Assembly: GCA_902651635.1 (NCBI GenBank)
Contig: CACRSC010000472.1
Coordinates: 443,487-507,486 of the forward strand
DNA from: Mastigamoeba balamuthi
Taxonomy: Eukaryota; Evosea; Mastigamoebida; Mastigamoebidae
Direction: 5' to 3'
DNA: 64,000 bases
The translations under genes and the position numbers were made by a program. Positions 10,561 to 20,094 of this stretch are shown here, piece by piece. Below the pieces are notes generated by a model. It searched no databases, was not told the DNA's origin, and saw nothing but the letters and a program-made list of their open reading frames with translations. Each line of letters begins with the position of its first letter. The stretch's first letter is position 1.

Positions 10561-12700
10561 ATGGGCGAATAAACTCAACAGCAGTAGATAGAATAGACAT
10601 GGAGTAGAATGGGAGCTTGCGGCGCACTAGAGCATTGAGGCGGCCCTGTCATGTTAGGGAGGAATGACCCGCTGCTGGAAAGCTCATGTGGGCACGAGGG
10701 CCGTGTCATCACCAGGCATGAGTGCCATGTCATCACTGAGCTTAAGTGCCAAGTCCGAGTCCTTGTACTTGTCTCCATCGTCACTGCACTCAGGCTTGTC
10801 CTCGTCATCATCATCACTGAGCTCGGGCTCCTTGGTACAGTTGGCAGCAGGTCCCTTGGTGAATGTGCAGTAGCACAGGCACCACTGTGTGCAGATCTGC
10901 TTGTGAACGTTCTGGCCTGCAGTGATTTATTCAGTTATTATGAAGTGTTTCAGTCAGGGCATGTGAGGGACGAGATGTACGGATGCTGGGGTACTGGTGG
11001 AGGACACACTGCTCAACCGAGCTCAGGAGCATGTCAACCATCCACTCTGAGACTTGCACTCTGAGACTCACGTGCTCTGTGCCACATGGGCCTTTGGAAG
11101 AAGCATCAGTCACTGTGTGTATGTAAGAAAGAACATACGAATTCTTGTTCTTGTAGAAGTCCTTAATTACATCAGTGATGCACGTCTTACAGTTCTCTGC
11201 CTCCATTGCAAGCACAACTAGCTGCAAGCAGGGAAGAACAACCCATTTAGTCACACTTTTTGCTAAAATCATGCCCTGCCTGAGGTGCAGCAGCAGCTGC
11301 TCTTTGTGATGCCACGGCTTCTGCTGCCTTGGTGACTGGTATGATGTGCTTGTGCATTACTTTTTGTTGTGGTGGAGATTATGTTGGACACAAAAATTAT
11401 AAGCCAGAAAAAGGATCTGTGAGCAGGCCAAAATGATAACATTTGCCTTTTTGCAGCTGATTTTTTTGCCAGAACACTTTTGCAATGGAGGACAAACACT
11501 CATGGAGCTGCATTTCTCACAACTGTGTCTATCCAACATCCAAGGCACTGATGATGGCACGATCAAGAAGCAGCTCAACATCCACATTCCCGAGCATTTT
11601 GGGAAGAACGTGATACCTGCAAATGGGCCCCCTTCACTGTACGAAACTGAGTGTGCTGAGCACCAGCAGGCTGTCACACCACTCTACAATTAAGCACTCT
11701 GCCTATACAATGCGCAACTCGGCTGGGCTGCTTGGGAGGTGGTACAGCTGCCTTCAGCATGCCAAGGAGCTTCCAAGGTGCCAGCACTGTGCACGGTATG
11801 CAGTCACTGCCCAGGGGGGCGAGAATGATGCCCCTGTAGTGATCTACAATGGAATGCTACTCGAGAAGGGTGCCATTACTGTGCAGGAGTGGAGGGGTTA
11901 CAGTGGTGACCCAGAAAGGTGCTCTGTGATTTTAATATTCCCCTTTATTATCCCCCTCTTCAGTTTCTATTGTCATGTGTACAGACCACTGTGAACTACC
12001 CTGGTAGATTGCCAGACTGCACAACAGTGTAGCTGAGCTCAGGGCCTCTCATGTTAAGCACATAATAGCAGCAACAGTGCCCACTCGTGAGGACTGGGAG
12101 GAGTTAGACAAGGATGACCTGATTATGTCACAGAGTTAGAGACTGAACACTCAGGTTGTACTCAGACATATCACATTTCCTTCCATGCATCACAACTGCA
12201 GATCTTTTTCCTTATCACGTGCGTACTAATGTTTGAGTCCCTCATGGTGGCAAATAGGTTTTCTGTCCAAACGCCTCTCCTGAACCCTTCATGATGGAAA
12301 CCAAATATAGCACATCCTCAGTGTGACCTGTACACTGTCATTAAATTCTGGAAAATCTGGATCTACCTGAAATTCCACTGTAACAGATCTCGGGAGGATG
12401 ATGGCACAACTCGCCTTACTGCTGAGGTTAAGAAACTGAAGAACAATCTTCACGAAATGTGGTACAGACAGTGTGATGATTATCTACAGAATTAAGGAAG
12501 TTATGAAGTTTCAGCACTGAAAAGAGCTTCACACTTACTGCTACAAACCCTCATGCACATATAAGGACTCAATAATACTTTTTATGCACAGAAACAGAAT
12601 GGGCAAAGACATCTCTCAGTGGTAAACTGGAGAGCTTCATTCTCTATGGGAATTAGTGTTTGCAGGGACGAGAATTCGAAGTAGTATTAAGGGAATAGCC
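10561..12700. repeat. Transposon-derived patchwork, broken
   Basis: AT-richer than flanking genes, with short coding-like pieces on both strands. Minus strand: an acidic stretch around 10840-10680 (many D and E codons) and a 113-codon frame at 11272-10931. Plus strand: 11433-11693 and 11623-11994. The plus piece contains LNIHIPEHF, then a GPP-SLYETE-AEHQ arrangement, recalling the HxPExxxxxGPPxxYdTxxxExxH block of Plavaka/KDZ-like DNA transposases; this resemblance is from memory and weak. No frame is intact. Confidence 0.4.
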
Positions 12701-12702
12701 CN

Positions 12703-12925
12703 TCCTCCGCTACGCACTGTAGCGGACCTTACGTAGCGGCGCATAGCGAAGGCCTGCGTAGCGGTGCGTAGTGGATGGTAGAACTACGCGCCGCTACGCA
12801 CCCTCCGCTACGCACTGTAGCAGACCTTACGTAGCGGCGCGTAGCGAAGGCCTGCGTAGCGGTGCGTAGTTCGACCATTCGCTATGCACTGCTACGCAAG
12901 CCTTCGCTACGCGCCGCAACATGCT
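12703..12925. repeat. Tandem, hairpin-forming CTACGC/GCGTAG repeat
   Basis: Two direct copies with a 98-base period (starting 12704 and 12802) plus a partial third. Each copy is densely packed with the heptamer-like words CGCTACG and CGTAGCG in both orientations, so nearly every segment can pair with a neighbour. The two copies differ at only a few positions. This looks like the core of a miniature or foldback element or a satellite. A single N sits at 12702. Confidence 0.85.
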
Positions 12926-13574
12926 TGACGTGGCTGGGGCTGGTGCAACGAGGAAGAAGATGGACGATATGGTGCAGCTGGGGCCACGTACTCCTCTTTG
13001 CTTTCCTCTCTTGTCCTCTTGCATGTCGTTGTCTTCTCCTTGTGCTCCTCCTGATCGTTGTCCCTGTTGCACTCCACCACCTTCTTGCCTGCAGCTCATT
13101 AATGGACTCTGCGCAATTCCATGTCATGTTCAGGATCTTGATGAGCCACAACTCTTCACTTCCCTTGCGAACTTGGGTCTTGTTCTGGTACTCATGCAGA
13201 GCAATGACTATAGGCTCCCCTTCACGCCCCATTGATTTGTGCAGTGCACCTGCCTTTGCACACTGCCTGAAATCCTGCACTGAAGAAGTACTCATTCACT
13301 ATGTCTCTTCACTGCACTCCTACTTGATGTAGTTCGAGACTGTAACTGAGGCTCTCTTCTTTCCATTGATGGAGGCCACAACCAGATCTATATGGGCATC
13401 GGTCATCTTGCCCTCCAACTTCCACAGTGCAAGGACTTCCTGTGGAATATGCAGCTGAGATGCTATCCACGTAGTGTCATGTAGTGAAGAAAGTGTGTAG
13501 CTGCATGTAGAGAACCCACATGTAGTGGCATTTTGCGAAGGATTGGTGTAGCTGTGCATAGTGAACCCATGCAT
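12882..13574 (-). repeat. Degenerate coding remnant, probably transposon-derived
   Basis: Two minus-strand frames (13574-13320 and 13295-12882) carry coding-like text (GKMTDAHIDLVV; HEYQNKTQVRKG) but in different frames and without recognised domains. They sit beside the hairpin repeat and in the AT-rich block, so decayed mobile-element coding sequence is the simplest reading. Confidence 0.35.
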
Positions 13575-13650
13575 AGCAGTGTGTAGTGGAAAGGCTGTGT
13601 TGCAACAGTGTGTAGTGGAGGCTGCATAGCAGCATGTAGCAGAAGTCTAT
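13470..13650. repeat. Diverged GTAG-rich relative of the 12.7-kb repeat
   Basis: Repeats words such as TGTAGTG, CATGTAG and GCATAGC at irregular 20-40 base spacing. The word structure mirrors GCGTAG of the 12703-12925 array with C-to-T and G-to-A differences, as if an older copy had lost its CpG sites. Confidence 0.5.
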
Positions 13651-14008
13651 GTGATTCAGTGGCAAATAGTTTTTGAGTTTACATCATTTGTGTACTGTGG
13701 CTAGCTGGAAGACAGGTGAGCAGCAATACAGAGGGAAGCAGGTTCTCAGAAATCCGCAGCAGATGAGCCTTGTACACAGATGACATCCAGGTAACATCAG
13801 AGATGTTGCCTGGGAGCACAAGGCATACTGCTGTAGTGCATGTGACAGGTACTACACGTCGCAGTATCACCTGCAGAGGGCTGGGCTGCTTGGCACAGAT
13901 GGCGTGGTTGACATCGGCTTGTAGGACAACCCAAACAATTTTTTTGAAAATGATATCATCTGCCACTGGCACGTAATATCTGCCAGTGGCACAGCTGCAG
14001 GCATAGCA

Positions 14009-14725
14009 GTGATGGAAGCCAAAGATGATGCCTGGCCTATTCACAGCAAGTACAAGTGCAGTACACATGTGCACCAGGCTCAACTGGGCCCAGCCAACAT
14101 CCCAGATGGCGACCCAGTTGGCCCAGACCTGTCTCATGTTAGAGCACTCGAGGCCCAGGTCAGGAACCTCTGGCAACAGAACAGGCAGCTCAGCACTCAG
14201 CTGGAGGTGTACAAGGGCATCAATAGACGGAATCCAGCACAGGTGCATGCTGCGAAACCCGAACTGCAGAGTGCTGTGGAACCCACAGGGCTGGAGGAGG
14301 CCACGTTTCCTCAGTACATTGCTGCACTGAGGCAGACGATTCCCAGCTTAATGCTCGTTCTGTGCTCTCTCCTGGACTACAAGGACACAGCCCCTGACAA
14401 CGACCTGGTCATGTGTGTGCTTGCCAGATACGTCATCTGTGTGCACAGCTATTCACAGAGAAAGGACGTGCACTTCAGCATGTTGCTTTCCCAGTTGCTT
14501 TCCAGCCGTCTGCGGAGCCATGCAACTCCTACAGCCATATGGGACCTGTTTCACCAGCTTCGACTCATTTATGATCACAAAACAACAACGAACAAGCTGC
14601 TGCAGAAACACTGCGTGCAGGTTGCAGACAACCTGCAGGTGGCTGTAGGGTGCTGTTTCCAGCGTCTGGACAGGCGTGCCACGATGCTGCATGGTGTGGT
14701 GTGGGGGGGGAATAGTACCCAATGA
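14009..14725 (+). CDS. Hypothetical protein, 238 residues, possibly from a mobile element
   Basis: The longest clean frame in the AT-rich block. Residues about 45-75 (SHVRALEAQVRNLWQQNRQL) have heptad spacing of a short coiled coil; the rest looks helical with no recognised domain. It starts at an ATG and ends in TGA with no intron needed. Surrounding DNA is repeat-derived and codon use is less GC-rich than in the host genes, so it may belong to a transposon. No function is proposed. Confidence 0.4.
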   Translation: MMEAKDDAWPIHSKYKCSTHVHQAQLGPANIPDGDPVGPDLSHVRALEAQVRNLWQQNRQLSTQLEVYKGINRRNPAQVHAAKPELQSAVEPTGLEEATFPQYIAALRQTIPSLMLVLCSLLDYKDTAPDNDLVMCVLARYVICVHSYSQRKDVHFSMLLSQLLSSRLRSHATPTAIWDLFHQLRLIYDHKTTTNKLLQKHCVQVADNLQVAVGCCFQRLDRRATMLHGVVWGGNSTQ

Positions 14726-15795
14726 CGATTACCTCAAGAGTGTGCAGTCAGACAGGCTCTACACACTTGCAGTACGTTGTTTTTGTTACATTAGTTTTCC
14801 TATGTGCCGGCGGTATATGATTATATGCCAGCAGCACATAATTATATGCCAGCTGGGTGAGATAGTAGTAGCTGTTTTAGAAACAGCCAGCATTACTTCT
14901 TTTGTTTTTCTCTTAAACATTCTGACTAAGGATTTTAACATTACAAGTCTTCATTCTTCTGATAATTGTGTAGTGTTATGATGTACACATTTTTATGAAG
15001 CATTAACGTGCATTGGGAGCACAGGTAGTTACTTGAAGATATCCTCTTTCGTTTTGTGAACCAAAAAAGGAGCAGTAACACTAAGACACAGCAGATCCAA
15101 TGGTAAGTGTGATCCAACTGGGCATTTGTCAAATGATGGCTTGTGATAGTAGTGTGCTGAACCGTTTGAAACAGAGTTAATCATCAATAGTATTGTGCTG
15201 ATAAGGAATCCAGAACATCATCTCTGCAGCAGTATTGAATATCATCAAAAATGGGCATATGTGGACTGCTATGAAGCCAATGATGATGCCCTTGGCCGGT
15301 GTTGACGTTTAGCAGCACTGCATCGATCGTCTGTGTATCCCCGATAATTGTGCAGATCAGCAGTGCATGGCCGGGGCAGTCTCCGTTGTTTCTCAGAGAA
15401 AACCAGAGCTACACAGAGATCCCACTTTGTGGCGTTTTTTATGAAACTGAAAAATGGTATGTGTTAAGACATATACAAGCGGGAAACGTTGCCAACAAGT
15501 GAACACATGCAATAAAAAAGCGTGATGAGCACTGTTTGCTCATCTTAAGGTCGGACATCCTCAGTAACCGACAAGCAGTTTTTGTTCTGGACCTGAGGAA
15601 CAGGGGGCGTTGGTATTTGCAGCCCAAAAGGTGCTCTCGACGTCTGCCCAACCTCCTATACCTCCTATGGATCGACTCGTCCTACGCCGACCAAATTGCA
15701 GCCTTGTTCTTTTCTATTGCTAACGGCCGGAACACCAAACTGAGATTTTTTACTGATGCCAGATTTTCAAACAGCAACCAGGCAAGTTGCACCTG
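14726..15795. other. Intergenic, AT-rich, no gene seen
   Basis: About 1.07 kb with only short frames. Composition changes from AT-rich to host-like near 15,560. The last 100 bases should hold the promoter and leader of the glycosyltransferase gene. Confidence 0.5.
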
Positions 15796-16728
15796 ATGGT
15801 GGACGGCAAGGTAAAGTTCAAGGTGGCACTCGCCCTGTGCGTTGCAGGACTGGTGGTCAACACAGCTCTGCTGCTGCACTACAGGCAGCAGGGCTGTGCC
15901 ACCGACGCTTCGGAGGCGGGCAGCAGACCCGTGGTGGAAGAGCCATTCAAGGCGCCAGCAGTGCACCACGACCTGGTGTCGGTTGTTGCCACGATTCCCG
16001 CCCGCGTGCTCGACGGCTCCCTGCAGCGCCACGTGGCGTCGATGCGCAACCAGACCCACCCGCCCGAGGTGATCTACGTGGCGCTGCCGAGGCACTTCAA
16101 GCGCTTCAAGGCGCAGATGGACGACGACGAGGTCAGGCGCCTGGCGGGCGACAACGACATCGTGCTGCTGCGCGAGGACCTCGACCCCGGGCCCATCGCC
16201 AAGTACCTGTTCCTCGCGCGGGCTCTGGCACGCGGTGAGGTGGCCTTCGAGCGTGTGTTCGTGGGCGATGATGACCAGCAGTACGCCCCCGACCTGCTCG
16301 AGAAGATGAAGGGCCTCTGGCCGCGCGGCTTCCGCGGGTACATGCAGAACGACTACGACCGCGTGCGCGGGGGCACTGGCGGGTTCGCGCACGGCTTCGT
16401 GGGGCTGATGGTGCACAGCGACGCCCTGCTGCACCTCGTCGAGTGGCCCAGACCAGACTTTGGCTTCGACGTCGACGACCAGATATGCAGCATCTGCCTC
16501 GCCTTCCACAACGTCACTGTCGTGCCTGGGCTGCCGAGGCGTCTGGTCTGGGTTGGTGGCATAAGAGGCGTCGGCGCTAACGCCATCTTTGATAATGGGC
16601 CACGAGAGCTGACCGCCCAGAAGGTCTTCGACTTCTACAATGTCGAGCCGGTGCACGAAGGGCCCGACGCTGGCAAGTACCTCTTCCGTGACACAAACCT
16701 ATTGCTTCCTTGGCTTCCCACGCCGTAG
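15796..16728 (+). CDS. Type II membrane GT-A-fold glycosyltransferase-like protein
   Basis: 310 residues, no intron. A cytoplasmic stub (MVDGKVKFK) is followed by one hydrophobic anchor (VALALCVAGLVVNTALLL), the usual Golgi type II layout. The lumenal part opens with LVSVVATIPARVLDG and a first beta strand ending VIYVALP, and carries FVGDDDQQYAP, which fits the metal-binding DxD motif of GT-A enzymes. A later FDVDDQICSICLAF segment resembles the acceptor side of such folds. Donor and acceptor sugars cannot be told. The ATG at 15796 was chosen because frames before it lack an ATG. It is convergent with GH43, 124 bases apart. Confidence 0.65.
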   Translation: MVDGKVKFKVALALCVAGLVVNTALLLHYRQQGCATDASEAGSRPVVEEPFKAPAVHHDLVSVVATIPARVLDGSLQRHVASMRNQTHPPEVIYVALPRHFKRFKAQMDDDEVRRLAGDNDIVLLREDLDPGPIAKYLFLARALARGEVAFERVFVGDDDQQYAPDLLEKMKGLWPRGFRGYMQNDYDRVRGGTGGFAHGFVGLMVHSDALLHLVEWPRPDFGFDVDDQICSICLAFHNVTVVPGLPRRLVWVGGIRGVGANAIFDNGPRELTAQKVFDFYNVEPVHEGPDAGKYLFRDTNLLLPWLPTP

Positions 16729-16852
16729 AGAATCATGTGAATCGGCCTCTAACAAAGAAGAAAAGTACCGTTCAACTACATGTGAAGCACATCTAGTATG
16801 GACAATCTGACGAACTCGTGTTGGCTTGTAGTGCAGAGAGAGAAAGAGGAGT

Positions 16853-18412
16853 TCAAGCAGAGTCGCAGGGCTGGGATTCCAGACACATGCTGAACTTCCT
16901 GACCGTGATTGACCCACCGAGGGCCCTTGTGGCGTAGTTGAACAGGGCGTAGCGGTACCCCATGAAGAACGGCCAGCTGTTGTCGAGCGTCAGCGCGTTG
17001 CCAATGTTCACGAACTGCCTCCCGTCGGTGCTGAACGCGAACGTGGCCCTCCTGCCAGCCCCCGGCTGGATGTCTGCCGACGCGCGCAGCCACACGGTGC
17101 CCGTGGTAATGGGCGTGCACGAGGCCTCATAGCCGGTGCTCTGGGTGGCCCAGGTCTTGTCCACCATGTCTACGCCGTTGACCATGCACACAAAGGTCCT
17201 GCCGTTGTCTCTCTTGACGCCCACCCACGCCGACTTCTGCCTGAACACCGACAGGCCCGCGCGGTCGCCGTCCCTCATGCGGTCGACGCTCATCGCTACG
17301 GTGGCCACCGAGGCGGGGCCGAGGATGCGCCTGGTGAGGGTGTTGCGCGCCTGGTAGAGGTCGCTGGTGACCGTCGCTGTCTGCAGCGTCAGACCGTTGT
17401 TGACGCTGAACTTGGACACGTCGGGGTTGTGGTTCCACTCCCAGTCGTCGCTCAGCCTGTTGCCCTGGAACGCGTCCGTGCCCGTGTAGGACTTGCCCAG
17501 CTTCTTGGGGAGAGGGTAGTCGTAGGACTTGCCCCACGCGTTGTTCACCTTCTGGAGGACCGGGAAGCCATCGGCGCCCCAGGTGACCGGGGCGAGGACG
17601 GGCACACGGCCGCCGGGGTACGCGTCGACGAAGGCCATGTAGAACCACCTGCCATCGGGAGTGTCGACCAGGCCGCCCTGGTGCGGCGTGCCGGCGCCAG
17701 GGATCGGCGACCGCAGGTTGAGCAGCAGCTCGCGCATCTCGTAGGGGCCCCACGGGCCGTTGGTCGAGCGCAGGACGTACTGCCCGTTGGCGGGGCGCGT
17801 GACGAAGATGATGTAGTCCCTGCCGTGCCTGTACATCCGCGAGCCCTCGATGTAGAAGGGCGACGAGAAGACCTTCTGGCTCCTGACCTGCGTCTTGCCG
17901 TCGGCAGAGAGCTGCGCCACCTGGATGTTGGTCTGCCCGTAGGCGACGTACATGGTGCCGTCGTGGTCGACGAGCATGCCGGCGTCGTAGTAGCACGGCA
18001 GCGTCGCGTGGCGCGCCCACGGCCCGCTGGGGCTGGGCGAGCTGAACACGTGCGTCCTGCCATCGGAGCAGCCGCCCCAGTAGAACCTCCGCTGCCCCGC
18101 GTGGTAGTTGAAGAACGACGCCCAGATGCCGGCCACGTAGCCCCGGCGGTTGTTGGTGAGGTCGTACTTGGCGTCCCAGTCGAGCTTGGGGACCGAGTGG
18201 CCGACGTACTCCCAGTTGACGAGGTCGTAGGAGCGGAGGACAGGGGCGCCCGGGCTGAAGTGCATGGTGGAGGCGGAGTAGTAGTAGGCCGAGCCCACGC
18301 GGATGATGTCCAGGTCCGCCAGGTCCTCCCACAGCACCGGGTTGTCGTAGGGCGCCGCCCACGCGAGGCACGCGACGCAGGCCGAGACAAGCAGGAAAGA
18401 GTTGAGACGCAT
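16853..18412 (-). CDS. Secreted glycoside hydrolase family 43 enzyme
   Basis: 519 residues, no intron, cleavable signal peptide (about residues 1-19, ending ACLAWAA). Residues about 22-310 form a GH43 five-bladed propeller: NPVLWEDLADLDIIRVG holds the expected general-base Asp, YYDAGMLVDHDGTMYVA the second conserved Asp, and PFYIEGSRMY the catalytic-acid Glu in the IEG motif. From about residue 330 a beta-sandwich follows (SDDWEWNHNP to TVRKFSM), as in beta-xylosidases and arabinofuranosidases. It probably trims plant or algal arabinoxylan-type polymers outside the cell or in food vacuoles; exact substrate unknown. Bacterial or fungal origin by transfer is possible but not shown. A 259-base piece is duplicated at 4514-4772. 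Confidence 0.88.
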   Translation of the reverse strand: MRLNSFLLVSACVACLAWAAPYDNPVLWEDLADLDIIRVGSAYYYSASTMHFSPGAPVLRSYDLVNWEYVGHSVPKLDWDAKYDLTNNRRGYVAGIWASFFNYHAGQRRFYWGGCSDGRTHVFSSPSPSGPWARHATLPCYYDAGMLVDHDGTMYVAYGQTNIQVAQLSADGKTQVRSQKVFSSPFYIEGSRMYRHGRDYIIFVTRPANGQYVLRSTNGPWGPYEMRELLLNLRSPIPGAGTPHQGGLVDTPDGRWFYMAFVDAYPGGRVPVLAPVTWGADGFPVLQKVNNAWGKSYDYPLPKKLGKSYTGTDAFQGNRLSDDWEWNHNPDVSKFSVNNGLTLQTATVTSDLYQARNTLTRRILGPASVATVAMSVDRMRDGDRAGLSVFRQKSAWVGVKRDNGRTFVCMVNGVDMVDKTWATQSTGYEASCTPITTGTVWLRASADIQPGAGRRATFAFSTDGRQFVNIGNALTLDNSWPFFMGYRYALFNYATRALGGSITVRKFSMCLESQPCDSA

Positions 18413-18804
18413 ACCGGATAGGCAGAGCAGTTTGGACTGAACAAGAGAGCCACAAAACAGCAGCGTCAGTTTTCACAACGGCTTGAGACACAACCGCAGG
18501 AATGCCACGCGCAGCAGAAATGTGGACAATCGGTGTCCCCCTACGCACAACCGTGTTGTCCCACAACGACCGCAGTTACACGGAAAAGCCTCTATGGATG
18601 TTCGTACAAACACGGTGTATGACAGTGTATGCTCGTTGTGTGCCCACCAAGAGGCGGGACGGCTCGGTGCCAAGCACAGGCGAGAGCCGTCCGTGCATCG
18701 CATGGCTGGCCAGGTGTCGCTCGCCAAAAGAACGACTCTTTGGGGCCCTTCGTTGTGGGGGTGTCAATCGGGACAAATCCGATAAAGCCGTGGGATCCAA
18801 AAAG

Positions 18805-18874
18805 TGCGACCTGCCGGGATTGAACCAGCGACCTTTAGATCTTCAGTCTAACGGCATTGGCGTACTGTCTCGGC
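18805..18874 (-). tRNA. tRNA-Phe(GAA)-like gene with a degenerate 5' half, likely pseudogene
   Basis: The 3' half is canonical: anticodon arm TTAGA-CTGAAGA-TCTAA (anticodon GAA), T arm GCTGG-TTCAATC-CCGGC with an intact B box, discriminator A, and a TTTTT Pol III terminator just downstream (18799-18803 on plus as A5). The 5' half is poor: no GG in the D loop, no clear A box, and the acceptor strand (GCCGAGA) does not pair with AGGTCGC. It is therefore either a tRNA pseudogene or a tRNA-derived element. Confidence 0.5.
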
Positions 18875-18918
18875 TGCCATTGGGGATGTTCTCCGAGCCC
18901 TGGTAGCGCGGCATCCTC

Positions 18919-20000
18919 TCACCTGCGTCCCGCGGGGGGCCTCCTGCCCCCGAGCGCCGCGCCAAACGCCTGGAAGAGCCGCTCGTCGTCCTCTCCCACG
19001 AGTCCGCCAAACCCAAACTCGTCGTCGTCTCCGTCGTCTCCGTCGTCTCCGCCCGCAGGAGCGCCCTCGACGCCCTCCTCCTCCTCGGCGCGGGCGAGCG
19101 ACAAGGCGACGCGCAGGGCGAGGTCACGGCGCTGGTCGTCGGGGAGCGTCCGCGCGGTGTCGCGGAGGCTGCGCAGGCGGCCGACTGCGTCCTCGAGGCT
19201 GGCAGAGCCCGTCCAGAAGCCGTCCTCCTCGAAGAACTCCCTCGAGAGCGCGTCGGCGGCGGTCGCGGCCTCGGGGTTGCCTGCAGAGGCCTTGGGCTCG
19301 GCCTTGATCGCGCCCTCCCACATGTTGGCCTGCAGGGCCTCGAGAACGCGGTCCAGGCCCTCCTTGTCGCGCGCTGCACGTGGATTCGCGCCGTGACGTT
19401 GTGAGATTCCGTTGCCTGCGTTGAGTCATCAGTTGGTTTACTACTGCCGCACCGTCGGAGGTGGTAGCGTTGGGGTCGATCAGCTCAGCGCCCACGTCGA
19501 ACGCCCACTCGCGCACCCGCTCGTCCTCGAACAGCGGGGAGCTCGCGAGGGCGAGGATCACGGCGGGCCTGGCCCGCTCGGGCCCTTCCTCGGGCAGCTC
19601 GCCGTCGCCCTCACCCCCGATGGCCCCCTGCGAGAGCCCGATGCTGTCGCACACCCACTTCATCTCATCGACCACCTGTGCACAGACCCGGCGTTGGTGG
19701 ACTGGTGGCGGGTACAGTTCGTGGATGGGTTGGTTCGCTCGGTACCGCGTCAGGGGACAGGCACAGGATGAGGCCGTCGCAGGCCGACGAGAGCTCCTCG
19801 GTCCATTGGGGAAACGGGTGTCCGGGGATCATGGCGAGCTGGACGTCGGCCGAGTAGTATTTGGTCTTGAGGGGCAGCGCCCACGACTTGGCGGTGGTGT
19901 CGCCGGCGTCACACCCGCCATTGCGCGTGAGAACGCCACGCGCGACCGTGGTGCACACGTCCTCCGGGCCAACGATGAGCACGCGGTCGCGCTTGACCAT
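18919..20000 (-). CDS. AAGAB: Alpha/gamma-adaptin-binding protein p34 (AAGAB/Irc6 family)
   Basis: Three exons, 310 residues (human about 315); introns at 19676-19745 and 19374-19452. The N-terminal half is the small-GTPase-like pseudo-G domain (VLIVGPEDV, LILCLSPDAV). The C-terminal helix with LRDTARTLPDDQRRDLA matches the signature KDKAATLPHEQR region of p34, which promotes AP-1/AP-2 adaptor assembly. Between them an acidic GDDGDDGDDDE linker is present. Both splice joins restore conserved text (DAVVDEMKW and SDARDKEGLDRV). It starts 95 bases downstream of the PUFA synthase stop on the same strand. Confidence 0.85.
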
Positions 20001-20094
20001 CAGGCAGTGTGGCGCAGGCGAGCAAAGACAAAAAATCGCGGTCGAGATACTGGTATCTAAAAAGATTTGCTTATTGAAGCGATTTGCTTATCTC

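Noticed and set aside
12703-12925. CRISPR array
   Set aside because: Repeats are two long near-identical units made of inverted words, with no unique spacers; the DNA is eukaryotic.
17429-18421. A 330-codon plus-strand frame
   Set aside because: Antisense shadow of the GH43 gene.
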